Shown here piece after piece: positions 9,100 through 18,315 of a stretch of 64,000 nt of DNA; positions within the stretch are counted from its first letter, which is position 1, and each line of letters starts with the position of its first letter. The DNA is taken from the NCBI GenBank assembly GCA_026195905.1, contig JAPHRE010000041.1:1-64000 (forward strand). Reading direction: 5' to 3'. This DNA is from Pseudopelagicola sp. (lineage in GTDB: Bacteria; Pseudomonadota; Alphaproteobacteria; Rhodobacterales; Rhodobacteraceae). A program made the position numbers and the translations under genes. The notes beneath the pieces are model-generated. The model saw nothing but the letters and a program-made list of their open reading frames with translations, searched no databases and had not been told where the DNA came from.

Positions 9100-10632
9100 A
9101 TGAAAGATATTCTTCAGCAATTGGAAGAACGCCGCGAAACCGCCCGTCTCGGGGGGGGGCAAAACCGTATCGACAGCCAGCATGGCCGGGGCAAGCTCAC
9201 GGCGCGCGAACGGATTGAGCTGCTTTTGGATGAGGACTCCTTTGAGGAGTTCGACATGTTCAAGACCCATCGCTGTACCGATTTTGGCATGGAAGCGCAA
9301 AAACCCTATGGCGATGGTGTGGTGACCGGCTGGGGCACGATCAATGGGCGTATGGTCTATGTCTTTAGCCAGGACTTTACCGTCTTTGGCGGGTCGCTCT
9401 CGGAAACCCACGCCGAAAAGATCTGTAAGATCATGGACATGGCGATCCAGAACGGCGCGCCGGTGATTGGCATCAACGACTCGGGCGGGGCGCGGATTCA
9501 GGAAGGTGTTGCGTCGCTTGCCGGCTATGCCGACGTGTTCCAGCGCAATATCGAAGCCTCGGGCGTGATCCCGCAAATCTCGGTCATCATGGGGCCATGC
9601 GCGGGCGGCGCGGTCTATTCGCCGGCGATGACGGATTTCATCTTTATGGTCAAAGACACGTCCTACATGTTCGTGACCGGCCCTGATGTGGTCAAAACCG
9701 TGACCAACGAACAGGTCACAGCGGAAGAGCTTGGCGGGGCGTCGACCCATACCAAGAAATCCTCGGTTGCGGATGGCGCGTTTGACAATGACGTCGAGGC
9801 GCTTGCCGAAGTGCGCCGCCTTGTGGACTTCCTGCCGCTCAACAACCGCGAAAAACCCCCGGTGCGCCCGTTCTTTGATGAGCCGGGCCGCATTGAGGAT
9901 AGTCTTGATACGCTGATCCCGGAAAACCCGAATACGCCCTACGACATGAAGGAACTCATCACCAAAGTGGCCGATGAGGGCGATTTCTACGAGATTCAGG
10001 AAGATTTTGCCAAGAACATCATCACCGGCTTTATCCGCCTGGAAGGGCAGACCGTGGGCGTCGTCGCAAACCAGCCGATGGTGCTTGCGGGCTGTCTCGA
10101 CATCGACTCGAGCCGCAAGGCGGCGCGGTTCGTGCGCTTCTGTGATTGTTTCGAAATCCCGATCCTGACCCTTGTGGACGTGCCGGGCTTCCTTCCGGGC
10201 ACCAGCCAGGAATATGGCGGCGTCATCAAGCATGGCGCAAAGCTGCTGTTTGCCTATGGCGAAGCGACGGTGCCGAAAGTCACGGTCATCACCCGCAAAG
10301 CCTATGGCGGGGCCTATGACGTGATGGCGTCCAAGCACCTGCGCGGCGATTTCAACTATGCGTGGCCGACGGCGGAAATCGCGGTCATGGGCGCCAAGGG
10401 CGCGACCGAGATCATCCATCGTGCCGACCTTGGCGATGCCGAGAAGATCGCGGCCCATGCCAAGGACTATGAGGATCGGTTCGCCAACCCGTTCGTGGCC
10501 GCCGAGCGCGGGTTTATCGACGAGGTGATTCAGCCGAAGTCGACCCGCCACCGCGTGTCGCGCGCCTTTGCGAGCCTGCGCAACAAGAAGCTGACCAACC
10601 CGTGGAAAAAGCACGACAACATTCCGCTCTGA
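9100..10632 (+). CDS. pccB: Propionyl-CoA carboxylase, beta (carboxyltransferase) subunit
   Basis: A 510-residue acyl-CoA carboxyltransferase that moves CO2 from biotin to propionyl-CoA, forming methylmalonyl-CoA; it works with PccA. The N-terminus has [11 protein letters not shown], and oxyanion-forming glycine pairs appear in [12 protein letters not shown] and [12 protein letters not shown]. Length is standard. Two ATGs are adjacent (9097 and 9100); the second gives a 7-nt spacing from AGGGG and matches the usual M-K-D-I-L start. pccA lies 2.3 kb downstream, separated by small genes. Confidence 0.95.
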   Translation: MKDILQQLEERRETARLGGGQNRIDSQHGRGKLTARERIELLLDEDSFEEFDMFKTHRCTDFGMEAQKPYGDGVVTGWGTINGRMVYVFSQDFTVFGGSLSETHAEKICKIMDMAIQNGAPVIGINDSGGARIQEGVASLAGYADVFQRNIEASGVIPQISVIMGPCAGGAVYSPAMTDFIFMVKDTSYMFVTGPDVVKTVTNEQVTAEELGGASTHTKKSSVADGAFDNDVEALAEVRRLVDFLPLNNREKPPVRPFFDEPGRIEDSLDTLIPENPNTPYDMKELITKVADEGDFYEIQEDFAKNIITGFIRLEGQTVGVVANQPMVLAGCLDIDSSRKAARFVRFCDCFEIPILTLVDVPGFLPGTSQEYGGVIKHGAKLLFAYGEATVPKVTVITRKAYGGAYDVMASKHLRGDFNYAWPTAEIAVMGAKGATEIIHRADLGDAEKIAAHAKDYEDRFANPFVAAERGFIDEVIQPKSTRHRVSRAFASLRNKKLTNPWKKHDNIPL

Positions 10633-10705
10633 TGGCGTCTTCTCGGTGATACATACTTTCGCCGGAGGCATGAAAACTGTGTCCGGCGGCGTTAAGGAGA
10701 TCGGC

Positions 10706-11062
10706 TTGGCCCGAAACGATTGGCATATCTTGCGTGACGACACGTGCCTGACCCTGACGCGGCATCTGCCTGTGCGGTTTGATGTCTGCGCCGAGACGGT
10801 GCTGCCGGATGGCGCGCGGCTGCGGTTGGCGCGGCAGGTCCGGCAGGATCTTTGGCGGCGCTTGCAGGGCCAGCGCGGGTTTTCCCCGGTGGTCGAGGTG
10901 GCCCGCGAGGGGCAACAGTGTCGTCTGCGGGCCGGGGGGCGGATCGAGGGGCGGTTTGCCAAAGCCCCTCTTGAGGCCGAGATTGCCGCGCTTTTGGCCG
11001 ACCCGGCGCACCGCGCCCGGTGGGCCGCGTATGCCGCGCATCGTGAGGTGCGGCATGGGTAA
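10706..11062 (+). CDS. Uncharacterised protein between pccB and pccA
   Basis: A 118-residue cytoplasmic, arginine-rich protein with no domain I can name. I chose the TTG at 10706 because AAGGAG sits 6 nt before it; an ATG at 10670 is possible but its GGAGG is only 1 nt away. The 3' end overlaps the next gene by 8 bp, indicating translational coupling. Its position directly after pccB suggests co-expression with the propionate genes, but no function can be read from the sequence. Confidence 0.68.
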   Translation: MARNDWHILRDDTCLTLTRHLPVRFDVCAETVLPDGARLRLARQVRQDLWRRLQGQRGFSPVVEVAREGQQCRLRAGGRIEGRFAKAPLEAEIAALLADPAHRARWAAYAAHREVRHG

Positions 11063-11465
11063 GATTTTGACGGTTCTGAACATTGCCGCGATTGGAGGGA
11101 CCCTTGCGGCCGCGGCCGCGGCCGGGGAAGAGGAGACCCCGGTCGTGCCCTCAGGGCAGGCGCTCTATCTACAAGAGAGCCTTTATGAGACCCGCGCCGA
11201 CAGGACCCGCGTCTTGCGGCTGCGCTATGTCATGCCGGCGATTGCCGAAGCTGGCCTAGGGTATGGCGCGTTGGAGGCGGATTTCCCCTATCTGTGCAAC
11301 GAAGTGGCACTTGCGGCGCTGGCCAAAACCGACGCCCCGGTCGCGCAGGTCATTATTTCGCTGGCCGATCGCGAAACCCCGTTTGGCGAGCCTGCACCGG
11401 ACGCAACCCAGTTTTTCGAGGCGTTCCGTGTCGAGAATGGAACCTGTATCTGGGAGGGTTTTTGA
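11055..11465 (+). CDS. Exported protein, DUF6497-like
   Basis: A 136-residue protein with an N-terminal signal-like hydrophobic stretch (residues ~4-23) and a mature part with two cysteines (in F-P-Y-L-C-N-E and N-G-T-C-I-W) that could form a disulfide in the periplasm. It resembles the DUF6497 family of Rhodobacteraceae; the family name is from memory of the pattern. It overlaps the upstream gene by 8 bp. No function is known. Confidence 0.65.
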   Translation: MGKILTVLNIAAIGGTLAAAAAAGEEETPVVPSGQALYLQESLYETRADRTRVLRLRYVMPAIAEAGLGYGALEADFPYLCNEVALAALAKTDAPVAQVIISLADRETPFGEPAPDATQFFEAFRVENGTCIWEGF

Positions 11466-11679
11466 AGATGCCACTATATCTTGCGCCATCCTGCCCGGCA
11501 GTCTCGCGAAATGCGGCTTTCCGGCCACATCACTTCAACGCCAGCGGCTATGTCTATATTTTCATGTCTGAATCCGCTATTGTGCATCGTGGTTACACCC
11601 AAGTGACCTCGTATAAGAAACTGAGGCAGGCAGGGTCACAAGATCCTGTTCAAGCAAAGACAACACACTGGAGTAAGAC

Positions 11680-11826
11680 ATGTCGAACAGCTTCAAAGCA
11701 CTCCTCGCACTGGGCCTCGTGGCCTTCGTCGCCGCCTGTGCGGACACCGCGCCGGTTGAGGAATACGTTGTGGTCGATCCCGAGCCCATCTCGGAAGAGC
11801 CGACCTACACCGGCAAATACAAGTAA
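11680..11826 (+). CDS. Small lipoprotein
   Basis: A 48-residue reading frame with ATG at 11680, GGAG 6 nt upstream, and a lipobox V-A-A-C whose cysteine is at about residue 20. The short acidic mature part ends T-Y-T-G-K-Y-K. It looks like a small lipoprotein anchored in the inner or outer membrane. A 214-bp region upstream probably carries its own promoter; it includes a loose dyad GGTTAC-n6-GTGACC near 11590. Confidence 0.68.
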   Translation: MSNSFKALLALGLVAFVAACADTAPVEEYVVVDPEPISEEPTYTGKYK

Positions 11827-11898
11827 TTCCAAGCTGATTTCTTGGCGGGCCACACGGCCCGCCGACTTCCGTTTCCTTTTGTCACGAGAGGGCACGGC

Positions 11899-12273
11899 AT
11901 GTTGAAACATCGTGGCTTTCCCAGCAGACTCGCCAGTTCAGATTTCCAATTTACCATCCGGCGCGCCAACCCGCGCGGGATTACCGAGATCGTGCGCCGC
12001 GAACGCTATCGCGACCGTCGCCCAGCCGACAAGCGCGCCGATGCGGGGTTTATGCGCGCGCTTTGGACGCATTTCGGCGACCAGCCGTTTGAGCGCGGCA
12101 ATCTTGATGCGGGGCGGATAAGCTGGCTTTTTGGCCGCGAAGTTGTGCCGGCGGAAGACCCGTTTGATCCCGCCAGCTATGATGCGTTGCTCCGGATCGA
12201 CGTCGATGTTGCGCGCGCGTCCTTTCCTGATGTGTTTGGCGCGGATGCCTCTGACGAGGAGGATTGGGCATGA
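11899..12273 (+). CDS. Uncharacterised acidic protein
   Basis: A 124-residue protein with no signal peptide. Residues ~18-45 are very basic (repeated arginines in a pattern I-V-R-R-E-R-Y-R-D-R-R) and the C-terminal half is acidic, ending D-A-S-D-E-E-D-W-A. The ATG at 11899 follows GAGAGG at good spacing. I recognise no domain. An ATG overlapping its stop codon (12270) opens a frame that I do not accept as a long gene because a terminator lies inside it. Confidence 0.6.
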   Translation: MLKHRGFPSRLASSDFQFTIRRANPRGITEIVRRERYRDRRPADKRADAGFMRALWTHFGDQPFERGNLDAGRISWLFGREVVPAEDPFDPASYDALLRIDVDVARASFPDVFGADASDEEDWA

Positions 12274-12610
12274 ACCTGCCGATGTCCCGCACAGCTCAGC
12301 AGAAAGCGGCCTATTTTGCCAATTATTTGGGGCAGGTGGTTGCGAGACCGTCTCCGGCTCCCCAGATTGATGTCATGGCAGCCGGGAAGACCAGAGCCCC
12401 TGCCTGTAACAGTATTCGTTACCCTTCCCCTTTCGGGTGGTCCGTTTGCGTTCCCTACGGACCACCCGCTTTTCTTTCCCAGACTGCGGTGATGGCGACA
12501 AAGCGGCGAGAGCTTGCCGAAAAGCGCGGGCGGCGCGATTGCGGGCTTTCATTCCCGCGTGGCAAGAGGCAAGATTCGCGTGAGGCATCATTTTCGAGAG
12601 GAAAAAACCT
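12274..12610. other. Intergenic stretch without an accepted gene
   Basis: The 337 bp hold a strong hairpin terminator (12435-12478) and, at the end, the ribosome site GAGAGGAAAAAACCT of the following lipoprotein gene. A frame starting at 12270 stays open through the whole stretch and the next gene. Its first 12 codons or so could encode a short coupled peptide, but nothing else supports it. Confidence 0.5.
12435..12478 (+). terminator. Strong hairpin terminator
   Basis: Perfect 11-bp stem GGGTGGTCCGT (12435-12445) and ACGGACCACCC (12457-12467), an 11-nt loop, then GCTTTTCTTT. It would end transcription of the small genes after pccB and separate them from pccA. Confidence 0.85.
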
Positions 12611-12820
12611 ATGCGTAAAACCTCCATTGCAGTTCTTGCGGGTTTCTCCGCGCTCACGCTTGCGGCGTGCGGTGACACGATGGGCGAACAAGCCCTCTAT
12701 GGCGCGGGTGCGGGGGCGGCAGCCTCTGCCGTGCTTGACGGCAACCTTGCAACCGGCGCCGTGGTCGGCGCGGGCGCAAACGTGCTTTATTGCCGCGAAA
12801 ACCCACGCAAGTGTAACTAA
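12611..12820 (+). CDS. Small glycine-rich lipoprotein
   Basis: A 69-residue protein with signal peptide and lipobox L-A-A-C (cysteine at residue 20). The mature part contains two alanine/glycine-rich blocks (G-A-G-A-G-A-A-A-S and G-A-V-V-G-A-G-A), a glycine-zipper-like pattern able to insert in membranes, and ends in two cysteines around C-R-E-N-P-R-K-C-N. It has its own upstream terminator and a downstream one, so it is probably a single-gene transcript. No specific function is known. Confidence 0.75.
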   Translation: MRKTSIAVLAGFSALTLAACGDTMGEQALYGAGAGAAASAVLDGNLATGAVVGAGANVLYCRENPRKCN

Positions 12821-12865
12821 CCTGATTTCCCCGGTCCGTTGTTTCGGACCGGATCCCGAGACCAA

Positions 12866-12900
12866 GCCATCGGCGCCTTCCGGCGTCCGGTGGCTTTTTT
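12866..12900 (+). terminator. Terminator before pccA
   Basis: Stem GCCATCGGCGCC / GGCGTCCGGTGGC with a TTCC loop and one bulge, followed by six T. It ends the lipoprotein transcript 55 bp before pccA. A smaller GGTCCG/CGGACC hairpin lies just upstream at about 12833-12850. Confidence 0.8.
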
Positions 12901-12954
12901 GTTGCCAGACGGCTGCCGTTGCATCGGCGGGCCAAGAACCAGAAGGGACATGAC

Positions 12955-15000
12955 ATGTTCGATAAGATCCTGATTGCCAACCGGGGCGAAATTGCCTGCC
13001 GCGTGATCAAGACCGCCCGCAAGATGGGCATCAAGACCGTGGCCATTTATTCGGATGCCGACAAGCAGGCGCTGCATGTGCAGATGGCGGACGAGGCGAT
13101 CCATATCGGCCCGCCGCCGGCTAACCAGTCCTATATCGTGATCGACAAAGTCATGGCCGCGATCAAGGAAAGCGGCGCGCAGGCGGTGCATCCGGGCTAT
13201 GGTTTCCTGTCGGAAAACTCGAAATTCGCCGAGGCGCTGGCCGCCGAGGGCGTGGCCTTTGTTGGCCCGCCGGTGGGCGCGATCGAAAAGATGGGGGACA
13301 AGATCACCTCGAAAAAGATCGCTCAGGAGGCCAAGGTTTCGACGGTTCCCGGTTACATGGGGCTGATCGAGGATGCGGATGAAGCGGTCAAGATCTCCAA
13401 CGAGGTTGGCTATCCGGTGATGATTAAGGCCTCTGCCGGGGGCGGCGGTAAGGGCATGCGGATCGCCTGGAACGACGAGGAAGCGCGCGAAGGGTTCCAA
13501 TCGTCCAAGAACGAGGCGGCGAGCTCTTTTGGCGATGATCGGATTTTTATCGAGAAATTCGTCACTCAGCCGCGCCATATTGAAATTCAGGTGCTGTGCG
13601 ACAGCCACGGCAACGGCATCTATCTTGGCGAGCGCGAATGTTCGATCCAGCGCCGCAACCAGAAAGTTGTTGAAGAAGCGCCGTCGCCCTTCCTTGACGA
13701 GGCGACCCGCAAGGCGATGGGCGAACAGGCCGTGGCGCTTGCACAGGCGGTGGGCTATGCGTCGGCGGGCACGGTGGAATTCATCGTCGATGGCGAGAAG
13801 AATTTCTACTTCCTTGAGATGAACACCCGCCTTCAGGTGGAACACCCGGTGACCGAGCTTATCACGGGCGTTGACCTTGTGGAGCAGATGATCCGTGTCG
13901 CGGGCGGCGAGCCGCTTTCGATCACCCAGGACGACGTGACGCTGACCGGCTGGGCGATTGAGAATCGGGTTTATGCGGAAGATCCCTATCGCAACTTCCT
14001 GCCGTCGATTGGTCGTTTGACGCGCTATCGCCCGCCCGCAGAGGTTGCGGCGGGGCCGATGTTGGAGAATGGTAAATGGGCCGATGACGCCACCGAGGGC
14101 AAGACCGCCGTGCGCAACGATACCGGCGTCTATGAGGGTGGCGAAATCTCGATGTATTATGACCCGATGATTGCCAAGCTCTGCACATGGGCCCCGACCC
14201 GCGACGAGGCGATTGAGGCGATGCGCATCGCGCTGGATAGTTTCGAGCTTGAGGGCATTGGCCACAACCTGCCGTTCGTGAGCGCGGTGATGGATCATCC
14301 GAAATTCATCTCGGGCGACATGACCACGGCGTTTATCGAAGAAGAATACCCCGAAGGGTTTGAGGGCGTGACCCTGCCCAAGGACACGCTGCGCCGGATC
14401 GCCGCCGCGACGGCAGCGATGCACCGTGTCGCGGAAATCCGCCGCACCCGCGTTTCGGGCCGGATGGACAACCATGAGCGCCGGGTTGGCAAGAAATGGG
14501 TGGTCACGTTGCAGGGCGAAGAGTTTGCCGTGAAGATCAAGGCAGACAAGAAGGGGTCGACCGTCAAGTTCGCGGATGGCGACAAGCTGCGCGTGACGAG
14601 CGGTTGGACGCCGGGCGATCAACTGGCAACGCTCAAAGTGGGCGGGGAAAAGCTGGTGTTGAAGGTTGGCAAAATCTCGGGCGGGTTCCGTATCCGCAGC
14701 CGTGGCGCCGATCTTTCCGTGCATGTGCGCACCCCGCGTCAGGCCGAACTGGCCAAGTTGATGCCGGAAAAAGTCGCGCCGGATACCTCGAAGATGCTGC
14801 TTTGCCCGATGCCGGGTCTCGTGGTGAAGGTCGATGTCGAGGTTGGCGACGAGGTTCAGGACGGTCAGGCGCTTTGCACCATCGAGGCGATGAAGATGGA
14901 AAACATCCTGCGTGCCGAGAAACGGGCCATTGTCACCAAGATCAACGCCGGTCCGGGCGATAGCCTTGCCGTGGATGAAATCATCATGGAGTTTGAATAA
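12955..15000 (+). CDS. pccA: Propionyl-CoA carboxylase, alpha (biotin carboxylase/carrier) subunit
   Basis: A 681-residue biotin-dependent subunit that carboxylates its own biotin using ATP and bicarbonate. The N-terminal biotin-carboxylase half begins [14 protein letters not shown] and has the ATP-grasp glycine loop G-G-G-G-K-G-M-R. The central part holds the BT linker domain, and the C-terminal biotinyl domain has A-M-K-M with the biotin lysine at residue 647. Length is typical for PccA and longer than AccC (450 residues, encoded at 51199-52551). It starts 55 bp after a terminator, so a promoter must lie in that gap or transcription must read through. Confidence 0.95.
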   Translation: MFDKILIANRGEIACRVIKTARKMGIKTVAIYSDADKQALHVQMADEAIHIGPPPANQSYIVIDKVMAAIKESGAQAVHPGYGFLSENSKFAEALAAEGVAFVGPPVGAIEKMGDKITSKKIAQEAKVSTVPGYMGLIEDADEAVKISNEVGYPVMIKASAGGGGKGMRIAWNDEEAREGFQSSKNEAASSFGDDRIFIEKFVTQPRHIEIQVLCDSHGNGIYLGERECSIQRRNQKVVEEAPSPFLDEATRKAMGEQAVALAQAVGYASAGTVEFIVDGEKNFYFLEMNTRLQVEHPVTELITGVDLVEQMIRVAGGEPLSITQDDVTLTGWAIENRVYAEDPYRNFLPSIGRLTRYRPPAEVAAGPMLENGKWADDATEGKTAVRNDTGVYEGGEISMYYDPMIAKLCTWAPTRDEAIEAMRIALDSFELEGIGHNLPFVSAVMDHPKFISGDMTTAFIEEEYPEGFEGVTLPKDTLRRIAAATAAMHRVAEIRRTRVSGRMDNHERRVGKKWVVTLQGEEFAVKIKADKKGSTVKFADGDKLRVTSGWTPGDQLATLKVGGEKLVLKVGKISGGFRIRSRGADLSVHVRTPRQAELAKLMPEKVAPDTSKMLLCPMPGLVVKVDVEVGDEVQDGQALCTIEAMKMENILRAEKRAIVTKINAGPGDSLAVDEIIMEFE

Positions 15001-15003
15001 CCC

Positions 15004-15522
15004 ATGACCATGACACAGCCATATCGCGGATCAGTGCGTGCGGGGGTATTGGCCCTCGCGGTTCTGGCGGGCTGTGCCAAGGATGACGAAGCAGAGGTGC
15101 GCGCCGAGTTGGGCGATTGGGTCACGCCCGGCGCGACGCTCTATTTTCAATCGCGCCTGGGCTGCACGGCGGCGCGGTTCGAAACCCGGTCGCCGCGTCC
15201 GCTTCCGGGGGTGGCGATGGCGCAGAGTCTTGCGGATGTGATGCGCCATGTCGCCGCCGAGCGCACGGTTGCGTTTAACGTTGAGGGGCATAGCCCGACG
15301 CGGGTCTCGGAAGAGGTGATGCGCGCCAACCTGCCGGGGGGGATCGGTCTCTTATCGGCAGGGGTTGGCGGCAAGGCCTGTATGGATGACGCCGAACAGG
15401 CGCGCTATGTCACGGCGCTCAATGATCCGGGCGTGGTGATGATCTACGCGCCACAGGGCAATGCGCTTGTGTTGCTTGATACCGGGCGGCGCGAGGTCTT
15501 TTTCGTGCGTGGGGACGTCTGA
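15004..15522 (+). CDS. Lipoprotein downstream of pccA
   Basis: A 172-residue secreted protein with a signal peptide and lipobox L-A-G-C (cysteine near residue 24). The mature domain has two further cysteines (G-C-T-A-A-R-F and K-A-C-M-D-D) that may pair. It begins 3 bp after the pccA stop codon and is therefore in the same operon. No domain is recognised. Link to propionate metabolism is by position only. Confidence 0.75.
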   Translation: MTMTQPYRGSVRAGVLALAVLAGCAKDDEAEVRAELGDWVTPGATLYFQSRLGCTAARFETRSPRPLPGVAMAQSLADVMRHVAAERTVAFNVEGHSPTRVSEEVMRANLPGGIGLLSAGVGGKACMDDAEQARYVTALNDPGVVMIYAPQGNALVLLDTGRREVFFVRGDV

Positions 15523-15532
15523 TGGGGCGGGA

Positions 15533-15985
15533 TTATCGGATAGGCGCGGCGCGGCGATCGCGGATTTCCTGCTGGCGCAGGGGCATCTTGTCGATGGAGC
15601 GCGAGATTTCGCGCACGTCCCACGGGAAGGGCTTGCGCAGATATATCGTGCCATCCTTGCCGATCAGCACCATCATGAAGCCGCGCGGATGCAGCTTTTC
15701 GCGCAAGGCGGAGTCGGCCATCGGATTGGTATCCGTCAAAACCACCACATCGCGTTCGCGCAGGGCGTCGGGGCGCTCCTTCAACAGGTCGATCTGTTGG
15801 ATGAAACGCGGGTCATTGGGGCTATCGGCGAACACGATGACGGTCCGCTTGAGCCACTGGAACGCGTCGAGTTCGATTTCCGTAGCGTCAATGAACAACG
15901 GGTCGGGCGCGGGGGCCTCTGCCTCTTCCGCCGCGAGGGCGGGGCCGGTAAGAAACGCAATCAAAACAAATGCCAAGCGGCGCAT
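15533..15985 (-). CDS. DUF4174 family periplasmic protein
   Basis: A 150-residue protein with a cleavable signal peptide (about residues 1-18, ending A-L-A) followed by a thioredoxin-like fold of the DUF4174 type, with R-T-V-I-V-F-A-D-S and G-F-M-M-V-L-I-G-K-D-G strands. The ATG at 15985 is preceded on its strand by AGGAGGG. It lies on the minus strand, convergent with the lipoprotein gene (10-bp gap) and divergent from the mutase gene. No catalytic cysteine pair is visible, so redox activity is doubtful. Confidence 0.75.
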   Translation of the reverse strand: MRRLAFVLIAFLTGPALAAEEAEAPAPDPLFIDATEIELDAFQWLKRTVIVFADSPNDPRFIQQIDLLKERPDALRERDVVVLTDTNPMADSALREKLHPRGFMMVLIGKDGTIYLRKPFPWDVREISRSIDKMPLRQQEIRDRRAAPIR

Positions 15986-16090
15986 GGGAAACCCTCCTGT
16001 CGGGTTCAATATAGGTCGCACACGCACAATTCATAGAGCCAACATGGCCGGATCGCAGATTGCGGCCTGCCAAGCAAAGAGGACTGGAAC

Positions 16091-18217
16091 ATGACCAAGA
16101 AAGAAGACTGGTCGGCACTCGCGGAGAAGGAGCTTCGCGGGCGTCCGCTTGAAGACCTGAACTGGAACACGCTCGAAGGGATCACGGTCAAGCCGCTTTA
16201 TACCGAAGAGGATACCGATGGCCTGCCACATATGGGCAGCTTGCCGGGCTTTGGCCCGTTTACGCGCGGCCCCAAGGCGACGATGTATGCCGGGCGTCCC
16301 TGGACGATCCGGCAATATGCGGGGTTCTCCACGGCGGAAGAATCCAACGCCTTTTACCGGCGCAACCTCGCGGCCGGGCAGCAGGGCGTGTCGGTCGCCT
16401 TCGACCTTGCAACGCACCGGGGCTATGATTCCGATCACCCGCGTGTTGTCGGCGATGTCGGCAAGGCCGGTGTGGCGATTGATAGCGTCGAGGACATGAA
16501 GATTTTGTTCGACGGCATCCCGCTCGACAAGGTGTCGGTGTCGATGACGATGAACGGCGCGGTGATCCCGATCCTTGCCAGCTTTATCGTCACCGGCGAA
16601 GAGCAGGGCCATGACAAATCGCTCTTGGCGGGCACGATCCAGAACGACATTCTCAAAGAGTTCATGGTGCGCAACACCTATATCTACCCACCGGAACCGT
16701 CGATGAAGATCATCTCGGACATCATCGAATATACTGCGAACGAGATGCCGAAGTTCAACTCGATCTCGATCTCCGGCTACCACATGCAGGAAGCGGGCGC
16801 GAACCTCGTGCAGGAGCTGGCCTATACGCTGGCTGACGGGCGCGAATATGTGCGCGCGGCGATGGACGCGGGGATGGATGTCGATAAATTCGCCGGCCGC
16901 CTGTCGTTCTTCTTTGCCATTGGCATGAATTTCTTCATGGAAGCGGCCAAGCTGCGCGCGGCGCGCACGCTCTGGCATCGTGTGATGACCGAGTTCGGGG
17001 CCAAGAACGAACGTTCCAAGATGCTTCGGACCCATTGTCAGACCTCGGGCGTCTCGTTGCAGGAGCAAGACCCCTATAACAACGTGATCCGCACCGCCTA
17101 TGAGGCGCTGTCGGCGGTTCTTGGTGGCACGCAGTCGCTGCACACCAACGCGCTGGACGAGGCGATTGCGCTGCCGACCGATTTCTCGGCCCGTATCGCG
17201 CGCAACACCCAGCTTGTCTTGCAGGAAGAAACCGGCGTGACCAATGTCGTCGATCCGCTGGCGGGGTCTTACTATGTCGAGAGCCTCACCAACGAGTTGA
17301 TCGAGAAGGCCTGGGCCTTGATGGAAGAGGTCGAGGAGATGGGCGGCATGACCAAGGCCGTGGCCTCGGGGATGCCGAAGCTACGGATCGAGGAATCGGC
17401 GGCCATGCGTCAGGCGATGATCGACAAGGGCGACGAGGTGATCGTCGGGGTCAACAAGTATCGCAAGGACAAGGAAGACCCGATTGATATTCTCGACGTG
17501 GATAACGTCGCGGTGCGCGAGAGCCAGATTGCCCGGCTTGAGAAAATGCGCGCGACGCGTGACAGTGATGCCTGCGAAGCGGCTCTGAATGAGCTGACCC
17601 GTCGGGCGAAAGAGGGGGGCAACCTACTCGAAGCGGCCGTTGAGGCGGCGCGCGCTCGGGCGTCTGTTGGGGAAATCAGCATGGCAATGGAAAAGGAATT
17701 CGGCCGTCACCGCGCCGAGGTCAAGACGCTCGCCGGGGTTTACGGCGCGGCGTATGAAGGCGATGAGGGTTTTGCCGCGATCCAGAAATCGGTCGAAGAT
17801 TTCGCCGAGGCCGAGGGGCGCCGCCCGCGGATGCTTGTGGTCAAGATGGGGCAGGACGGCCATGACCGTGGTGCCAAGGTGATCGCCACCGCCTTCGCTG
17901 ATATCGGGTTTGACGTGGACGTTGGCCCGCTGTTCCAAACCCCGGATGAGGCAGCACAGGATGCCGTTGACAACGATGTGCACGTCATCGGGATTTCGAG
18001 CCAGGCAGCCGGTCACAAGACCCTCGCACCGCAGCTTATTGCGGCGCTCAAGGAGCGGGAGGCCGAGGATATCCTTGTGATCTGTGGCGGGGTGATCCCG
18101 CAGCAGGATTATGAGTTCCTGCAAAAAGCGGGTGTGAAGGCGATCTTTGGTCCCGGCACCAATATCCCCGAAGCGGCGCAGGATATCCTGCGTTTGATCC
18201 GCGAAGCGCGCTCTTAA
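16091..18217 (+). CDS. scpA: Methylmalonyl-CoA mutase
   Basis: A 708-residue adenosylcobalamin enzyme converting (R)-methylmalonyl-CoA to succinyl-CoA, the end of the propionyl-CoA route. The N-terminal TIM-barrel domain has the substrate-binding run [13 protein letters not shown] and [14 protein letters not shown]. The C-terminal ~130 residues are the B12-binding domain with D-G-H-D-R-G (base-off histidine) and a later G-G-V-I-P. The single full-length chain fits the bacterial homodimeric or large-subunit form. RBS GAGGA precedes the ATG. The epimerase is not in the window. Confidence 0.95.
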   Translation: MTKKEDWSALAEKELRGRPLEDLNWNTLEGITVKPLYTEEDTDGLPHMGSLPGFGPFTRGPKATMYAGRPWTIRQYAGFSTAEESNAFYRRNLAAGQQGVSVAFDLATHRGYDSDHPRVVGDVGKAGVAIDSVEDMKILFDGIPLDKVSVSMTMNGAVIPILASFIVTGEEQGHDKSLLAGTIQNDILKEFMVRNTYIYPPEPSMKIISDIIEYTANEMPKFNSISISGYHMQEAGANLVQELAYTLADGREYVRAAMDAGMDVDKFAGRLSFFFAIGMNFFMEAAKLRAARTLWHRVMTEFGAKNERSKMLRTHCQTSGVSLQEQDPYNNVIRTAYEALSAVLGGTQSLHTNALDEAIALPTDFSARIARNTQLVLQEETGVTNVVDPLAGSYYVESLTNELIEKAWALMEEVEEMGGMTKAVASGMPKLRIEESAAMRQAMIDKGDEVIVGVNKYRKDKEDPIDILDVDNVAVRESQIARLEKMRATRDSDACEAALNELTRRAKEGGNLLEAAVEAARARASVGEISMAMEKEFGRHRAEVKTLAGVYGAAYEGDEGFAAIQKSVEDFAEAEGRRPRMLVVKMGQDGHDRGAKVIATAFADIGFDVDVGPLFQTPDEAAQDAVDNDVHVIGISSQAAGHKTLAPQLIAALKEREAEDILVICGGVIPQQDYEFLQKAGVKAIFGPGTNIPEAAQDILRLIREARS

Positions 18218-18226
18218 AGGAAAGGG

Positions 18227-18279
18227 CGGGGGGCTGGCGGCCCCCCGCACCCCCCGCGAGTATTTCTACCAAGATGAAG
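18227..18279 (+). repeat. Dispersed hairpin-plus-GAGTATTT element, copy 1
   Basis: A perfect 8-bp stem CGGGGGGC/GCCCCCCG (18227-18247) is followed by GAGTATTTCTACC and AAGATGAAG (18258-18279). The tail matches the tails at 30480-30501 and 46936-46957 in 19 of 22 positions against the 30480 copy. It lies directly downstream of the mutase gene, in the same orientation. Confidence 0.6.
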
Positions 18280-18283
18280 ACGT

Positions 18284-18313
18284 AAACGGCCCCCGGTTGA
18301 TCGGGGGCCGTTT
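18284..18313. terminator. Bidirectional terminator between mutase gene and nhaA
   Basis: Perfect 12-bp stem AAACGGCCCCCG / CGGGGGCCGTTT with a 6-nt loop, followed by CTTTATT on the plus strand. On the minus strand the stem is followed by ACG, so activity is stronger for the plus-strand mutase transcript. It ends just before the nhaA stop codon at 18316. Confidence 0.85.
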
Positions 18314-18315
18314 CT

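Noticed and set aside
12270-12953. Long frame opening with ATG overlapping the stop of the 124-residue protein
   Set aside because: A strong terminator hairpin lies inside it (12435-12478), it covers the lipoprotein gene at 12611 in another frame, and its residues are low-complexity. Only a very short coupled peptide would be possible.
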